From: Protaetiibacter mangrovi | GTDB lineage: Bacteria; Actinomycetota; Actinomycetes; Actinomycetales; Microbacteriaceae | Length of the DNA: 64,000 nt | NCBI RefSeq assembly: GCF_024752305.1 | Contig: NZ_JANTHX010000007.1 | Location: 464,306-528,305 of the forward strand | Direction: 5' to 3' | Part shown: positions 23,976-31,565 of the stretch, piece after piece | Numbering within the stretch: the stretch's first letter is position 1 | Layout: every line of letters begins with the position of its first letter | Translations under genes and position numbers: made by a program | The notes under the pieces: model-generated | The model's input: only the letters and a program-made list of their open reading frames with translations | What the model was told of the DNA's origin: nothing | The model's database searches: none

Positions 23976-25025
23976 ATGACCGAACGAGTGACGCTTGCGC
24001 AGATCGCCGAGGCCACCGGATTCTCGGTGATGACGGTCTCGAACGTGCTCAACGATCGCCCTGGCGCCTCTGACAGCACGCGCAAGAAGGTCGCCAAAGC
24101 GGCCGCACAGCTCGGCTACATTCCAAGCAGCGCAGCTCGGAACCTCAAGGGCGGACGAACCGGGCTGGTCGGCATCATCGCCGACGTCACCAACCCCTAC
24201 GGTCTCGAGATCGTCCGCGGCGTGATGGATGAACTCGAATCGTCGGACCTCGAGCTGCTGATCAGTTCGAACCACAACGACCGCGGCCGGGAGTACGAGC
24301 GGGTCGACTTCCTCACCCGCGGTTTCGTCGACGCCCTCGTGCTGATGGTGCCGGCACTCGAGCAGCCGACCATCGACCTGCTCGTAGAGCGTCGGCGGCC
24401 GGTCGTCATCGTCGACCCTCGACGTTTCGACATCGACCTCCCTCGAATCGTCGTCGACAACTACGGAGGTATGCGCCAGGCGACCCAGCACCTGCTCGAT
24501 CTCGGCCACACCGAGATCGGGTATCTCAGCGGCGTCTGGGAATTCGAGAGCTCCCGGGAACGGTTCTCCGGGTTCGAGGATGCGATGCGGTTGGCGGGAC
24601 TCACCGTTCCCCCCGAGCTCAAGGCGATCTGCGAGTTCAACTACGCCAGTGGTTTCCAGAACGCGCAGAAGATGATCAGCGCCTCGCATCCGACGGCGAT
24701 CGTCTGTGGCGCAGACACGCTCGCGATGGGCGCGATCGACGCGGTGCGGTCGTTGGGGATGTCGGTGCCTCAGGATGTTTCAGTGGTCGGCTTCGACGAC
24801 CTGCCGCAGGCGAGCCATTCCTACCCAGGCCTGACCACGGTGCGGCAACCTCTTCACGACATGGGGCAACTCGCGGCGCGCTCGGTCGCATCCCAGCTCA
24901 ACGGCACCGGGCCACTTATGGAGCGGATGCTCTTCAACACGACTCTTATCGTGCGCGGATCCACAGCGGCACCCCGCGGCGGCGACTCGACCGCCCTCGA
25001 TGCAGCGGTGTCGTTCTCCGAGTAG
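23976..25025 (+). CDS. LacI family regulator of the 13-25 kb sugar locus
   Basis: 349 residues. The N-terminal LacI DNA-binding domain reads VTLAQIAEATGFSVMTVSNV with the hinge helix SSAARNLKGGRTGLVG. A periplasmic-binding-protein-like sensor domain follows to the end, with CGADTLAMGAIDAVRSLG and SVVGFDDLPQA. It is the last gene of the plus-strand group and the only regulator in the locus, so it is the best candidate to bind the three ACGTTA-centred palindromes at 15621, 18777 and 18866. The inducer would be a breakdown product of the polysaccharide. Confidence 0.92.
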   Translation: MTERVTLAQIAEATGFSVMTVSNVLNDRPGASDSTRKKVAKAAAQLGYIPSSAARNLKGGRTGLVGIIADVTNPYGLEIVRGVMDELESSDLELLISSNHNDRGREYERVDFLTRGFVDALVLMVPALEQPTIDLLVERRRPVVIVDPRRFDIDLPRIVVDNYGGMRQATQHLLDLGHTEIGYLSGVWEFESSRERFSGFEDAMRLAGLTVPPELKAICEFNYASGFQNAQKMISASHPTAIVCGADTLAMGAIDAVRSLGMSVPQDVSVVGFDDLPQASHSYPGLTTVRQPLHDMGQLAARSVASQLNGTGPLMERMLFNTTLIVRGSTAAPRGGDSTALDAAVSFSE

Positions 25026-25200
25026 TGGGGCGCCGGGACGGCGCTCTCGGCCGCTCGCTCGGCTCCATGCGAGGCCGAGCATCCTGGAGCCCCTGTCAGA
25101 GACTGTGGCCGTCATGGACACGATGGACAGCTCTTCTCAACTCAAGGAGGGGGCTCGAACGGGCGGAGCCGCGACCTCTGAGGGTGAGCGTTCGGGCGCG

Positions 25201-25803
25201 CTACCGGTCCTCACTGATGAAGTCGAACCAATCCTGGGCGTACTCGTCGAGTTCACGATCAAGTTCCCGCACTAGGTCGTCGACGAGCAAATGCAGTTCG
25301 GCCGGGGCGATGACGCCGAACAATAGCCCGTCAGGCCCAAGACCCACCTCGAGCTTCGCTTCGGGAAGAGCACCTATCCCTCTCCGAGCGCCTTGTGCGG
25401 TCCGTGCGGTTGCAATCCAGCCTTCGTCATCGAAGTCGGCCTCTTCTAGATGCTCAAGGGCGTTGCGCAATTGGCGGAGATAGGCGACCTGTGGCCGCGG
25501 CTTGCGTCGTCGCGTTCGATAGAGCTTCGCCATCCAGATCTCCAAGCTAGATGCCGCATGAACAAGCATGGATTCCGCTATCCAAATCCGTCGAATCTTG
25601 TCCAAAAGGTCCGACTCAGACAGCCCCTCGATATCCATGCGCTCGTAGGCTCGGTCAAGCGCTCGGTACTCTTTCCGCATTGCGGACGCTTCCTGGAGCA
25701 ATCGCATCGATGCTTCCGCCCAACCACGGGCCAGCATCAAGGGCAGGTCGTCGCCCTCGCCATCGAAGGTCTGCAGCGGCAACGGCCGTCCGGAGTCGTT
25801 CAC
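25201..25803 (-). CDS. Helical protein with a HEPN-like R-x4-H motif, function unknown
   Basis: 200 residues if GTG 25803 is the start. The frame is open to 25866 and the start is not settled. It is almost wholly helical and charged, without membrane segments. A stretch SLEIWMAKLYR is followed by YLRQLRNALEHLEEADF, where R113 and H118 form an R-x4-H motif. That motif, set in a helix after a hydrophobic helix, is the signature of HEPN domains, many of which are RNases in toxin, Abi or CRISPR-associated roles. The assignment is inference from one motif and secondary structure. It sits alone just downstream of the 3' end of a tRNA gene, a typical place for acquired genes. Confidence 0.6.
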   Translation of the reverse strand: MNDSGRPLPLQTFDGEGDDLPLMLARGWAEASMRLLQEASAMRKEYRALDRAYERMDIEGLSESDLLDKIRRIWIAESMLVHAASSLEIWMAKLYRTRRRKPRPQVAYLRQLRNALEHLEEADFDDEGWIATARTAQGARRGIGALPEAKLEVGLGPDGLLFGVIAPAELHLLVDDLVRELDRELDEYAQDWFDFISEDR

Positions 25804-26071
25804 CCTGACATTGTGCCGGTGCCAGCTCTCGGCGCGCGCGGGGCAAGAGGGGCAGTTGCCCCGCACTCGGTCGTTCTCGCGCGCACCCCCGCCCCAGCGA
25901 TTATTTGGCCCGCCCCGTCATCGCATCCGAGGTCTTTCCGCGAATCCGGAGGGCGCCGCTGCGGCGGAGACGTTCGCTCGTCTCGCGGGTCATGAACAAC
26001 GCGAACTGAACCTCAAGGGGCACTGAAGCCACCCGACCAGGCAGGACTGGAGTCTCAGGAGATCGAATCCC

Positions 26072-26093
26072 GATTGCACGGGGATTGCACGGG
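26072..26093. repeat. Tandem 11-bp repeat near the tRNA gene
   Basis: GATTGCACGGG is repeated exactly twice in direct succession. It lies 85 nt beyond the 3' end of tRNA-Arg, in a 374-nt stretch (25804-26177) without a gene I can support. The remainder of that stretch shows only the terminator at 26122. It may be a leftover of integration at the tRNA, but no integrase or tRNA-end duplicate is visible. Confidence 0.5.
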
Positions 26094-26121
26094 CCGTCGC
26101 GGTCGCGATGCGTGAGCAAAC

Positions 26122-26160
26122 GAAAGACCCGGCCAGAACAACCGTCTGACCGGGTCTTTC
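26122..26160 (-). terminator. Terminator of the tRNA-Arg transcript
   Basis: GAAAGACCCGG (26122-26132) and CCGGGTCTTTC (26150-26160) make an 11-bp stem with a 17-nt loop, located 18 nt after the tRNA 3' end on the minus strand. The stem base is A/T-rich (CTTTC then GTTTG), acting as the T tract. Confidence 0.75.
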
Positions 26161-26177
26161 TACTGTCTCAACCAGTG

Positions 26178-26250
26178 TGCGCCCGGAGGGACTCGAACCC
26201 CCAACCTTCTGATCCGTAGTCAGATGCTCTATCCATTGAGCTACGGGCGC
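26178..26250 (-). tRNA. tRNA-Arg (anticodon ACG)
   Basis: 73 nt forming a complete cloverleaf: acceptor stem GCGCCCG/CGGGCGC with discriminator A, D arm GCTC...GAGC, anticodon stem TCTGA/TCAGA with loop CTACGGA (anticodon ACG), and T arm GGGGG-TTCGAGT-CCCTC with one G-T pair. CCA is not encoded. It reads CGU/CGC-type arginine codons after A34 deamination. Confidence 0.96.
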
Positions 26251-26275
26251 GCGTCGACGCGAAGTCAACCTGACG

Positions 26276-26281
26276 ACTATA
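26276..26281 (-). promoter_or_regulatory. Probable -10 box of the tRNA-Arg gene
   Basis: TATAGT on the minus strand lies 25 nt before the mature tRNA 5' end, with a weak -35-like CTCGAC 16 nt further upstream. It is the most A/T-rich hexamer of the area. Confidence 0.4.
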
Positions 26282-26330
26282 TCAGGGCTCTGATGACGTC
26301 GAGCACGCGGCCGAGGCGGGCGCCCGGCGG

Positions 26331-26462
26331 TCAGCCGTCGCCGTCGGCTGCGGCAGCCGCGTCGAACGGCACCTCGTACTCGTCCCACTGCGCGCCGGCG
26401 ACGCTGCGCACATCGGCGCCATCCGTGAACTCCTCGCCCGCCGGCATCTCGTCATCTCCCAT
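26331..26462 (-). CDS. Small acidic protein of unknown function (43 aa)
   Basis: ATG 26462 is preceded by GTGAGGAAC, and the frame encodes 43 residues, strongly acidic (MGDDEMPAGEEFTDGADVRS at the start, FDAAAAADGDG at the end), without hydrophobic segments. It lies in the gap between the tRNA promoter and the metallopeptidase gene, where nothing else is annotated. A ribosome site and sensible codon use support it, but short frames in GC-rich DNA are often accidental. Confidence 0.4.
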   Translation of the reverse strand: MGDDEMPAGEEFTDGADVRSVAGAQWDEYEVPFDAAAAADGDG

Positions 26463-26549
26463 GTTCCTCACCCCCTGGGGGAATCGTCGGGCAGCGCCGC
26501 GATCCGCGGGAGGGGATTGACTCGGACGCCGGCGCGTGCATCGCCGTCC

Positions 26550-26562
26550 TAGACTCCGAGCG
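26550..26562 (+). promoter_or_regulatory. -10 element and leaderless start of the metallopeptidase gene
   Basis: TAGACT (26550-26555) ends 6 nt before GTG 26562, with no ribosome site. It is the third example of this exact spacing in the window. Confidence 0.5.
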
Positions 26563-27593
26563 TGCCCGCGCCGCGCTGCCCACGATGCGATCGGTTCGTC
26601 TTCCTCGACGACCTGGTCTGCCGCAGCTGCGGCGCCGACCTCGGCTTCCACCACCCGAGCCTGCGCTACCACCTGGCCGACCCGGCGGGCGTCGAGATCG
26701 ACGGGATGCGGTGGTTCCCGTGCGGCAACCGCCCGTGGGGATGCAACTGGCTGGTCGCCGAGGACGCGGGCGCCGGGCGCTGCTTCTCGTGCAGCCTGAG
26801 CAGGCGCCTGCCTCCGCAGAGCGACCCCGTCGCGTGGGAGAAGCTCGCCGCCGCGGGAGTCGCCAAACGTCGGCTCATGGTGCAGCTGCTGCAGCTCGGC
26901 CTGCCGATCGTGCCGTACTACGAACGCGAGGGCGGGCTCGGCTTCGACCTGCTGTCGAGCCTCGCCGAGGGGCATCCGGTGATGATCGGGCACGCGAACG
27001 GCATCATCACGATCGACCTCGCCGAGACGCTCGACGCGCGCCGGGAGGCCCTGCGGGTGTCGCTCGGCGAGCCGTACCGCACGATGCTCGGGCACTTCCG
27101 CCACGAGGTCGGGCACTACTACCAGGGCGTGCTCATCACCGACGAAGCCGGCTGGGAGGAGTGCCGGGCGCTCTTCGGCGACGAGCGGGCGAGCTACCAG
27201 GACGCGCTCGACCGGCACTACACCTACGGTGCACCGGAGGGATGGCGCACCTCGTTCATCTCCGAGTACGCCACGATGCACCCCTGGGAGGACTTCGCGG
27301 AGTGCTTCGCGCACTACCTGCACATCCGCGCGACGCTCGACACCGCATCCGCCGCCGGCATGGTGCTCGACTCGGAGCGGGCGGCGCGCATCGTCGACCA
27401 CGACGTCGTGCCCCGCAGCGAGTACCCCGACGCCGAGCTGATGCTCGACGACTGGCAATGGGTGTCGCTGTTCTTCAACCGCGTCAACCGGGCCATGGGC
27501 CAGCACGACCTCTACCCGTTCGAGCTGTCGCCGCCCGTGCACGAGAAGCTCGGGTTCATCGACCGCCTCATCCGCCGAGGGAGCACCGCATGA
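26562..27593 (+). CDS. Zinc-ribbon putative zinc metallopeptidase
   Basis: 343 residues. An N-terminal zinc ribbon (CPRC...CRSC) is followed by a second cysteine group (PCGNRPWGCNW, CFSC). A peptidase-like domain then carries HEVGH near residue 181, a zincin HExxH motif, with a further conserved EDFAECFAHYLHI stretch that could give the third ligand. This layout matches a family annotated as putative zinc-binding metallopeptidase (DUF2248-like). Its substrate is unknown. Its stop overlaps the start of the next membrane protein gene (ATGA), so the two are cotranslated. Confidence 0.85.
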   Translation: MPAPRCPRCDRFVFLDDLVCRSCGADLGFHHPSLRYHLADPAGVEIDGMRWFPCGNRPWGCNWLVAEDAGAGRCFSCSLSRRLPPQSDPVAWEKLAAAGVAKRRLMVQLLQLGLPIVPYYEREGGLGFDLLSSLAEGHPVMIGHANGIITIDLAETLDARREALRVSLGEPYRTMLGHFRHEVGHYYQGVLITDEAGWEECRALFGDERASYQDALDRHYTYGAPEGWRTSFISEYATMHPWEDFAECFAHYLHIRATLDTASAAGMVLDSERAARIVDHDVVPRSEYPDAELMLDDWQWVSLFFNRVNRAMGQHDLYPFELSPPVHEKLGFIDRLIRRGSTA

Positions 27594-28114
27594 CCGACAT
27601 CCCCGACGTCAGCGCCGACGGCTCGACGCTGCACGAGCGCGAGGAGCGCGCCGCCCACCTCAAGGAGCGCATCTACGTCACCTTCGCGGCGCTCGCCATC
27701 ATCATGGGCATGCTCGACCACCACCTGGAGCCCGGGCAGGCGATGCGCACGCTCGGCGTCACCATCCTCGGACTGCTCGTGGCCGTGTTCGTCGCCGACG
27801 TCATCTCGCTCGTCGTCGTGCACGAGCGCCCCCTCACCCGGCGCGAGTGGCGGGTCGCGCTGCGCACCAGCTTCGGCGCGGTCGGGTCGCTCGCGCTGCC
27901 GTTCGTGTTCCTCGGCCTCGCGGCGCTCGGCGTGTGGAGCACGGATGCGGCGCTGCGCGCATCCGAGATCGCACTCATCGCCGCACTCGCCGGCATCGGG
28001 TGGATCGCCATCCGCAAACTGCAGCTGCGGTGGTGGCAGCGGCTGTTCGCGATCACCGCGGAGGCCGCGGTCGGCGCCGCCGTCGTGGGCTTGCAGGTGC
28101 TCGCCCACGGCTGA
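27590..28114 (+). CDS. Small multi-pass membrane protein coupled to the metallopeptidase
   Basis: 174 residues. A polar N-terminus (about 30 residues) is followed by four or five membrane segments (YVTFAALAIIMGML, TLGVTILGLLVAVFVADVIS, SFGAVGSLALPFVFLGLAAL, IALIAALAGIGWIAI, and a last one near the C-terminus). No family is recognised. It overlaps the metallopeptidase stop by 4 nt. The pairing of a zinc peptidase with a small membrane protein suggests they work together at the membrane, which is inference. Its stop and that of the convergent ligase gene form the palindrome TGATCA. Confidence 0.8.
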   Translation: MTDIPDVSADGSTLHEREERAAHLKERIYVTFAALAIIMGMLDHHLEPGQAMRTLGVTILGLLVAVFVADVISLVVVHERPLTRREWRVALRTSFGAVGSLALPFVFLGLAALGVWSTDAALRASEIALIAALAGIGWIAIRKLQLRWWQRLFAITAEAAVGAAVVGLQVLAHG

Positions 28115-29704
28115 TCAGGTGGGAACGACCTCCCGGGCGCGCAGATCCTTCCGCAGGATCTTCCCCGCGGTCGACTTCGGGATCACCTCGATGAACTCGA
28201 CGCGACGCACCCGCTTGTGCGGGGCGACCTCCGCCGCCACGAACTCCATCACCTCGTCCTCGGTGAGGCCCGAGTCGGGAGCGGCCACGACGAACGCCTT
28301 CGGGATCTCCTGCCTGTCGTCGTCGAGCACCCCGATCACCGCCGCATCCATGACCTTCGGATGCGACAGCAGCAGCGCCTCCAGCTCGGCCGGGGCGATC
28401 TGGTAGCCCTTGTACTTGATGAGCTCCTTCACGCGGTCGACGATCGTGAACCAGCCGTCGGCGTGCACCTGGGCGATGTCGCCGGTGTGCAGGAAGCCGT
28501 CGGCGTCGAGCGTCTCGGCCGTCGCCTGCGCGTTGTTCAGGTAGCCGAGCATCACGTTCGGACCCTGCACCCACAGCTCCCCGGCCCGCGAAATGCCCTC
28601 CGCCGGCGGCTCGATGTCGATACCGGTCTCGGGGTCGACGAGCCGGCACACCACGTTCGGCAGCAGCACGCCCACCGAGTTCTTGGGCACCGCATCCGGG
28701 TCCGCGGGGGCGGCGTGCGACACCGGGCTCAGCTCGCTCATGCCGTAGCCCTGCTTGACGATCGCGTGGATGCGCTGACCGGCGGCGATCGCCGTCTCGG
28801 CGTCGAGCGGCGCCGCACCCGAGAACACGGTGCGCACGCTCGAGATGTCGAACTGGTCGACGATCGGATGCTTCGCGAGCGCCACCGCGATCGGCGGGGC
28901 GATGAAGAGGTAGCTGCAGCGATGCGTCTGGATGTTCGTCAGGAACTCGACCAGATCGAACTTCGGCATCGTCACGAGGGTCGCCCGCTGGCGCAGGGCG
29001 AGATTCAGCAGCACGGTCATGCCGTAGATGTGGAAGAAGGGCAGCACGGCGAGCACGCGATCCTCGGTGCCGAGGTCGATCGCGTAGCGGCACTGCTCCA
29101 CGTTCGCCACGAGGTTCGCGTGGCTGAGCATGACGCCCTTCGGAACCCCGGTGGTGCCCGAGGAGTACGGCAGCACCGCGACATGGCTCGCCGGGTCGAA
29201 GCTCACCTCGGGCGCCGGCGCCTGCTCCGTCAGCAGCTCGCGCAGGTTCGGGTGCCCCTCGGCGCCGTCCAGCACCACGAGCCGTTCGTCGGGGATGCCG
29301 AGCGCGGCCGCCGCCGCCGCGGCCTGGGGCAGCAGCGGGCTGACGGTGATCAGCCAGCTCGCGCCGGCATCCCGCAGCTGCGTCTCGATCTCGCGCGCGG
29401 TGTAGAGCGAGTTGATGGTGGTGACCGTCGCCCCGGCGCGCAGGATGCCGTGGAACACGGTCGCGAAGGCGGGCACGTTCGGGCACAGCACGCCCAGCAC
29501 ATCCCCCACCCCGACGCCGCGGGCGGCGAGGGCGCCGGCGAACGCCAGCACCTGGGCGCGCAGGGCGCCGTAGGCGGTCTCGGCGCCGGATGCCGGGTCG
29601 ATGAGTGCGACGCGCCCGGTGTCCGCGTCGTCGAGGGTGCCGAACAGGTAGTCGAAGATGGAGAGATCGGGGATCTCGACGTCGGGGTACGGGCTGGTGA
29701 ACAC
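28115..29704 (-). CDS. AMP-dependent acyl/aryl-CoA synthetase (4-coumarate-CoA ligase-like)
   Basis: 529 residues from GTG 29704 (AAGGAG, 4 nt upstream). It belongs to the ANL superfamily, with the AMP-binding P-loop YSSGTTGVPKGVMLSHANL, the A5/A8-type motifs YGMSELSPV and GFLHTGDIAQVHADGWFTIV, and the C-terminal catalytic lysine in KSTAGKILRKDL. It is closest in style to plant-type 4-coumarate-CoA ligases (PFFHIYGM, GELWVQGPNVMLGY). It would activate an aromatic or fatty acid to a CoA thioester through an acyl-AMP. It stands alone on the minus strand, so the pathway is not shown by its neighbours. Confidence 0.9.
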   Translation of the reverse strand: MFTSPYPDVEIPDLSIFDYLFGTLDDADTGRVALIDPASGAETAYGALRAQVLAFAGALAARGVGVGDVLGVLCPNVPAFATVFHGILRAGATVTTINSLYTAREIETQLRDAGASWLITVSPLLPQAAAAAAALGIPDERLVVLDGAEGHPNLRELLTEQAPAPEVSFDPASHVAVLPYSSGTTGVPKGVMLSHANLVANVEQCRYAIDLGTEDRVLAVLPFFHIYGMTVLLNLALRQRATLVTMPKFDLVEFLTNIQTHRCSYLFIAPPIAVALAKHPIVDQFDISSVRTVFSGAAPLDAETAIAAGQRIHAIVKQGYGMSELSPVSHAAPADPDAVPKNSVGVLLPNVVCRLVDPETGIDIEPPAEGISRAGELWVQGPNVMLGYLNNAQATAETLDADGFLHTGDIAQVHADGWFTIVDRVKELIKYKGYQIAPAELEALLLSHPKVMDAAVIGVLDDDRQEIPKAFVVAAPDSGLTEDEVMEFVAAEVAPHKRVRRVEFIEVIPKSTAGKILRKDLRAREVVPT

Positions 29705-29891
29705 GGAGCTCCTTCGATCGCGTGTCGGACGTGCGACGGTGCACGTGTCCCCCATCATGCGCCCTCGGGGTCGCGGACACCAGGCGCCCCGCACCCTGGT
29801 CGGCGGCGCCTGCCTCCCCCGCTCGGCGGTCGAGGCGCGCCGCAGCCGCCTCTCTCGTCGGTCGAGTAGCGCGCCGCCGCGCCCTTTCGGC

Positions 29892-29938
29892 GGTCGAGTA
29901 GCGGGCCGCCGCGAAGCGACGGCGCGCGTGTCGAGACC
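29892..29938 (+). repeat. REP-like element (forward copy), with a partial copy before it
   Basis: The unit begins GGTCGAGTAGCG and ends GCGTGTCGAGACC, an imperfect palindrome of about 47 nt. A partial copy (GGTCGAGTAGCGCGCCGCCG) starts at 29860. A reverse-oriented copy lies at 31444-31484 and a shorter forward one at 48308-48342. The gap 29705-30053 between the ligase and the HNH gene holds these repeats, a LexA box and no other gene that I can support. Confidence 0.75.
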
Positions 29939-30019
29939 CTCCGCACGCTCGCCGACCCGAGCCTCGCCCCCTCCCCCTCGGGTGGGGTGGTGACTTCTCC
30001 ACCAATACGCTTCCGAGTC

Positions 30020-30035
30020 TCGAACATTCGTTCGA
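30020..30035. promoter_or_regulatory. LexA (SOS) box of the DUF222-HNH gene
   Basis: TCGAAC-ATTC-GTTCGA is a perfect match to the actinobacterial LexA operator TCGAAC-N4-GTTCGA. It ends 18 nt before ATG 30054, so LexA bound there would block transcription of the HNH gene until DNA damage. Confidence 0.8.
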
Positions 30036-30053
30036 GTCGTGGGAAGATCGGGT

Positions 30054-31418
30054 ATGGCTTCGATCACCGACTCCCTCACCCGTCTGGGTGACCTGTCGGT
30101 GCCGTTCACACCCGTGTCGGTGACCGGTTTGGGTGATGCGGAGTTGCTTGCGTCGCAGGGTCGGATCGCCGAGGTGCGGCGTCGCTTGGATGCGGTCGCG
30201 GCGACGGTGGCGGGTGAGATCGCCCACCGTTCCCGCCGCGAGCTCGGGCATGCGGGGCTGGCGCAGTCGGAGGGCGTGCGGACCGCGGAAGTGTTGATCG
30301 CGAAGGTGTCCGGCACCTCGACCCGGGAGGCGCGGACGCTGGTGAAGGCAGCGGAGTTGCTGCCGGTCGAGCGGCCACCGGCACCGGATGCGGCGCCGGT
30401 GCCGCGGTGGCAGCGGCTGATCGGTGACGCGGTCGCGGTCGCGACGATCTCGGTGGAGGCGGCGGAACTGATCCGCACCCGCCTGACCGCGGCAGCCGAC
30501 GGGGTCGACGAGGACGCCCTCGCGAACGCAGCCGAACGGCTGCTGGCGGAGGCGGCGGGTCTCACCATCGAGCAACTCGCGATCCGGGCGGGCCGTGTGC
30601 GTGACGAACTGGATCTGGCCGGTGTCGCCGCCCGGGAGCAGGAACTCCGGGCGAAGCGGTTCCTGCGGGTGAGCCCGCAGTTGGATGGGATGACGCGGGT
30701 GACGGGGTTGCTGGATCCGGAGTCCGCGGCGATCGTGGTGCCGATCCTCGATGCCGCCACCTCCCCCCGGCGCGGCGGACCCCGGTTCGTGAACCCGAAC
30801 GCCATCGAGCGTGCGGAGGACATCATGCGGGATGCGCGCACGACCGAGCAGCTCGCCCTCGACACCTTGGTCGACCTGGTCCGTGCCGGTGCTCAGGTCG
30901 ACCCGAACCGGCTGCTCGGGGACCGGAAGCCCGCCGTGCGGATCCTGGTCACGAAGACCGACCTCGACACCCGGGTGGGTGCGGCGTTCTTCGAAGGGCA
31001 GACCGAAGCGGTGTCGATCGACACGGCGGAGCGGTTCATCTGCAGCACCGGCGCCATCCCGATTCTGTTCGACGACGACGGACGCGCCCTCAACCTGGGG
31101 CGGGAGCACCGACTGTTCACCGAGAAGCAACGGGTCGCGATGGCCGCCCGGGATGGCGGGTGCCTGATGTGCGGGCGACCGCCGTCCTGGTGCGAAGCGC
31201 ACCACATCGACCACTGGGACGAACACGCAGGCCGCACCGACATCGACAGTGGGGTGCTGCTGTGTCGGTTCTGCCACCTCACCGTGCACAACAACCGGTG
31301 GCGCATCCGACGTGACGGCGGTGATTACCTGCTCGAGAAACCCGACCCCAACGGGGTCCTGCGGCACACACCGCTGCCCTCCCGCAGTCCCCCACTCTCG
31401 CGACTCCTCGCCGGGTAA
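30054..31418 (+). CDS. DUF222 domain-containing HNH endonuclease (13E12-type)
   Basis: 454 residues. The first 330 or so residues form the helical DUF222 domain (AHRSRRELGHAGLAQSEGV, RVTGLLDPESAAIVVPILDA). The end carries an HNH nuclease module with two cysteine pairs: GGCLMCGRPPSWCEAHHIDH then LLCRFCHLTVHNN, the His in EAHHI being the catalytic one. This is the 13E12 family, multi-copy and repeat-associated in mycobacteria. ATG 30054 is used, with an upstream in-frame start at 30039 that lacks a ribosome site. A LexA box lies just upstream and inverted REP-like copies flank the gene. Confidence 0.92.
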   Translation: MASITDSLTRLGDLSVPFTPVSVTGLGDAELLASQGRIAEVRRRLDAVAATVAGEIAHRSRRELGHAGLAQSEGVRTAEVLIAKVSGTSTREARTLVKAAELLPVERPPAPDAAPVPRWQRLIGDAVAVATISVEAAELIRTRLTAAADGVDEDALANAAERLLAEAAGLTIEQLAIRAGRVRDELDLAGVAAREQELRAKRFLRVSPQLDGMTRVTGLLDPESAAIVVPILDAATSPRRGGPRFVNPNAIERAEDIMRDARTTEQLALDTLVDLVRAGAQVDPNRLLGDRKPAVRILVTKTDLDTRVGAAFFEGQTEAVSIDTAERFICSTGAIPILFDDDGRALNLGREHRLFTEKQRVAMAARDGGCLMCGRPPSWCEAHHIDHWDEHAGRTDIDSGVLLCRFCHLTVHNNRWRIRRDGGDYLLEKPDPNGVLRHTPLPSRSPPLSRLLAG

Positions 31419-31443
31419 CCGACCGCGGAGCAGGGGCTCGAGG

Positions 31444-31484
31444 GGTCTCGAGACGCGTGCCGCTACGCGATGCGCTCCTCGACC
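31444..31484 (-). repeat. REP-like element (reverse copy) after the HNH gene
   Basis: Read on the minus strand it begins GGTCGAGGAGCG and ends CGCGTCTCGAGACC, matching the ends of the forward copy at 29892 in opposite orientation. It lies 25 nt after the HNH stop. Confidence 0.65.
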
Positions 31485-31565
31485 ACCTCGCCACCTCGAC
31501 CACGCGCGGGGCGGCGCGTGATCAACACTGTTGACACCCGGCCCGCGCACCCGCAGAGTGAGCAC

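Noticed and set aside
25901-26119. 72-codon minus-strand frame near tRNA-Arg, possible integrase or excisionase remnant
   Set aside because: No ribosome site or recognisable motif, and the tandem 11-bp repeat falls inside it. It could not be told from chance.
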